In this document: in pieces, positions 18,240-19,228 of the stretch | How the letters are laid out: every line of letters starts with the position of its first letter | How positions within the stretch are numbered: position 1 is the first letter of the stretch | From: Cytophagales bacterium | Lineage (GTDB): Bacteria; Bacteroidota; Bacteroidia; Cytophagales; 172606-1 | Length of the DNA stretch: 19,228 nt | Direction of reading: 5' to 3' | Assembly (NCBI GenBank): GCA_025455595.1 | Contig: JALOMD010000040.1 | Location: 1 to 19,228, forward strand | Notes under the pieces: model-generated | The model's database searches: none | Told to the model about the DNA's origin: nothing | Seen by the model: only the letters and a program-made list of their open reading frames with translations | Translations under genes and position numbers: made by a program

Positions 18240-19228
18240 ATGGAAAAAATCAAAGTAGCCAATCCGGTCGTGGAACTGGACGGCGACGAAATGACGCGTA
18301 TCATTTGGAAGTTCATCAAAGACAAGTTGATTCTCCCTTACCTCGACGTGGACATCAAGTACTACGACCTTGGCATCGAGTACCGTGACCAGACCAACGA
18401 CCAAGTGACCGTTGACGCGGCCGAGGCCATCAAGAAGTACGGCGTGGGCATCAAGTGCGCCACCATCACCCCGGACGAGGCCCGCGTGAAAGAATTCAAC
18501 CTGAAACAAATGTGGAAATCGCCCAACGGCACCATCCGCAACATCCTCGACGGCACGGTGTTCCGCGAGCCGATTGTGTGCCAAAACGTGCCCCGGCTGG
18601 TCACCAACTGGAACGCCCCCATCATCGTGGGTCGTCACGCGTTCGGCGACCAGTACCGCGCCACCGACTTCGTGGTGCCGGGCAAGGGCAAGCTCACCAT
18701 CCGCTTCGAGGGTGAAGACGGCCAAGTGATTGAGCACGAGGTTTATCAGTTCAAAGCCCCCGGCGTGGCAATGGGCATGTACAACCTCGACGAGTCCATC
18801 CGGGGCTTTGCGCGGTCTTGCTTCAACGTGGGCTTGCAAAAAGGCTGGCCGGTGTATTTGTCCACCAAGAACACGATTCTCAAGAAATACGACGGACGTT
18901 TCAAGGATATTTTCCAAGAAATCTTCGAGGCCGAGTTTGCCGACAAGTTCAAGGCGGCGGGCATTGTCTATGAACACCGCCTGATTGACGACATGGTGGC
19001 CAGTGCCCTGAAATGGAACGGCAAGTTTGTGTGGGCGTGCAAAAACTACGAACTTCTGTGTTGCTCACGCCAGACGGCAAGATAATGGAGGCCGAAGCCG
19101 CCCACGGCACGGTGACACGCCACTTCCGTGAGCACCAGAAAGGCAACCCCACTTCGACCAACCCCGTCGCTTCGATTTTCGCCTGGACGCGCGGCCTCGC
19201 CTTCCGGGGCAAGCTGGACGGCAACCAA
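18240..19228 (+). pseudogene. icd: NADP-dependent isocitrate dehydrogenase (type II), with internal deletion and frameshift; runs off the window
   Basis: From the ATG at 18240 the product is MEKIKVANPVVELDGDEMTRIIW, with ATITPDEARVKEF, MWKSPNGTIRNILDGTVFREPI, VGRHAFGDQYRATDF and YEHRLIDDMVASALKW. It is close to human IDH1-type enzymes that convert isocitrate to 2-oxoglutarate and make NADPH in the TCA cycle. After WACKNY (19049) the family sequence should continue DGDVQSD...GYGSLG; instead it jumps to TSVLLTPDGKIMEAEAAHGT in another frame, from 19052. By comparison with IDH1 about 19 residues (about 55 bases net) are missing, including both aspartates equivalent to D275 and D279 that bind the metal. 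The original frame stops at 19085. The downstream part (EAEAAHGTVTRHF, TSTNPVASIFAWTRGL) looks normal to the end of the window. The gene as given cannot make an active enzyme; an assembly error is a serious alternative for such a central gene. Confidence 0.88.

Noticed and set aside
19041..19085. Programmed frameshift in icd
   Set aside because: A shift alone cannot explain the missing stretch of about 19 residues with metal ligands; a deletion or assembly gap is required.

Overview
The window looks like a chromosomal segment of a Bacteroidota bacterium (Cytophagia/Saprospiria-like) with a moderately high GC content. The basis is threefold: promoters of the TAnnTTTG type (clearest before icd), no Shine-Dalgarno-like sequence before the start codons I checked, and a family set typical of the phylum (7TMR-DISM histidine kinases, a GHL10/DUF187 glycosidase, a GH3-type acyl-amide synthetase, a type II NADP isocitrate dehydrogenase). 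I cannot name the species.

Layout. 1-352: 3' end of a TIM-barrel sugar isomerase/epimerase (+). 436-1932: secreted family-10-like glycosidase (-). 2099-3099: an A/T-richer two-gene operon (-) of a PD-(D/E)XK nuclease and a stand-alone TOPRIM protein, probably acquired and possibly defensive. 3243-4256: an HD-hydrolase fused to a CoaD-like adenylyltransferase (-). 4845-5429: membrane-anchored Blc-type lipocalin (+). 5867-6550: outer-membrane beta-barrel-like protein (+). 6655-9823: three minus-strand genes, namely a membrane protein, a LysE-type exporter and a GH3-family enzyme broken by a 29-bp tandem duplication. 10347-11021: YggS/PLPBP (+). 11200-17808: three paralogous 7TMR-DISM sensor histidine kinases in tandem (-), with no response regulator nearby. 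18240-end: icd (+), with an apparent internal deletion of about 55 bp that removes metal-binding aspartates.

The most striking signal is not a gene. A 29-bp palindrome, with arms GCGTTTTGGGC and GCCCAAAACGC around an A/T core of seven bases, recurs about 17 times in 19 kb. It is found in nearly every intergenic gap, regardless of gene orientation, and one degenerate copy lies inside a coding region. Several copies sit at the centre of larger structures. One has perfect 45-bp outer arms made of 8-bp repeats that exactly fill the gap between two genes. Another has arms of about 37 bp. Two follow a G/C-rich 'CTCACCCC' element of about 124 bp, present as inverted copies at 7.4 and 11.1 kb directly after stop codons. 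One copy has its loop expanded by a second hairpin. Two further elements of about 130 bp are bounded by CTTTCGCTTGG inverted ends and carry internal hairpins, one of them an array of four different perfect hairpins. Together these make an unusually dense, layered set of intergenic repeats that I do not recognise as a described family. They could be REP/MITE-like mobile elements, bidirectional terminators or leader structures, or protein-binding sites.

No tRNA, rRNA, CRISPR array or transposase gene was seen. The ordinary genes have no obvious common pathway. The two broken genes (GH3-type and icd) may be real mutations or assembly errors.
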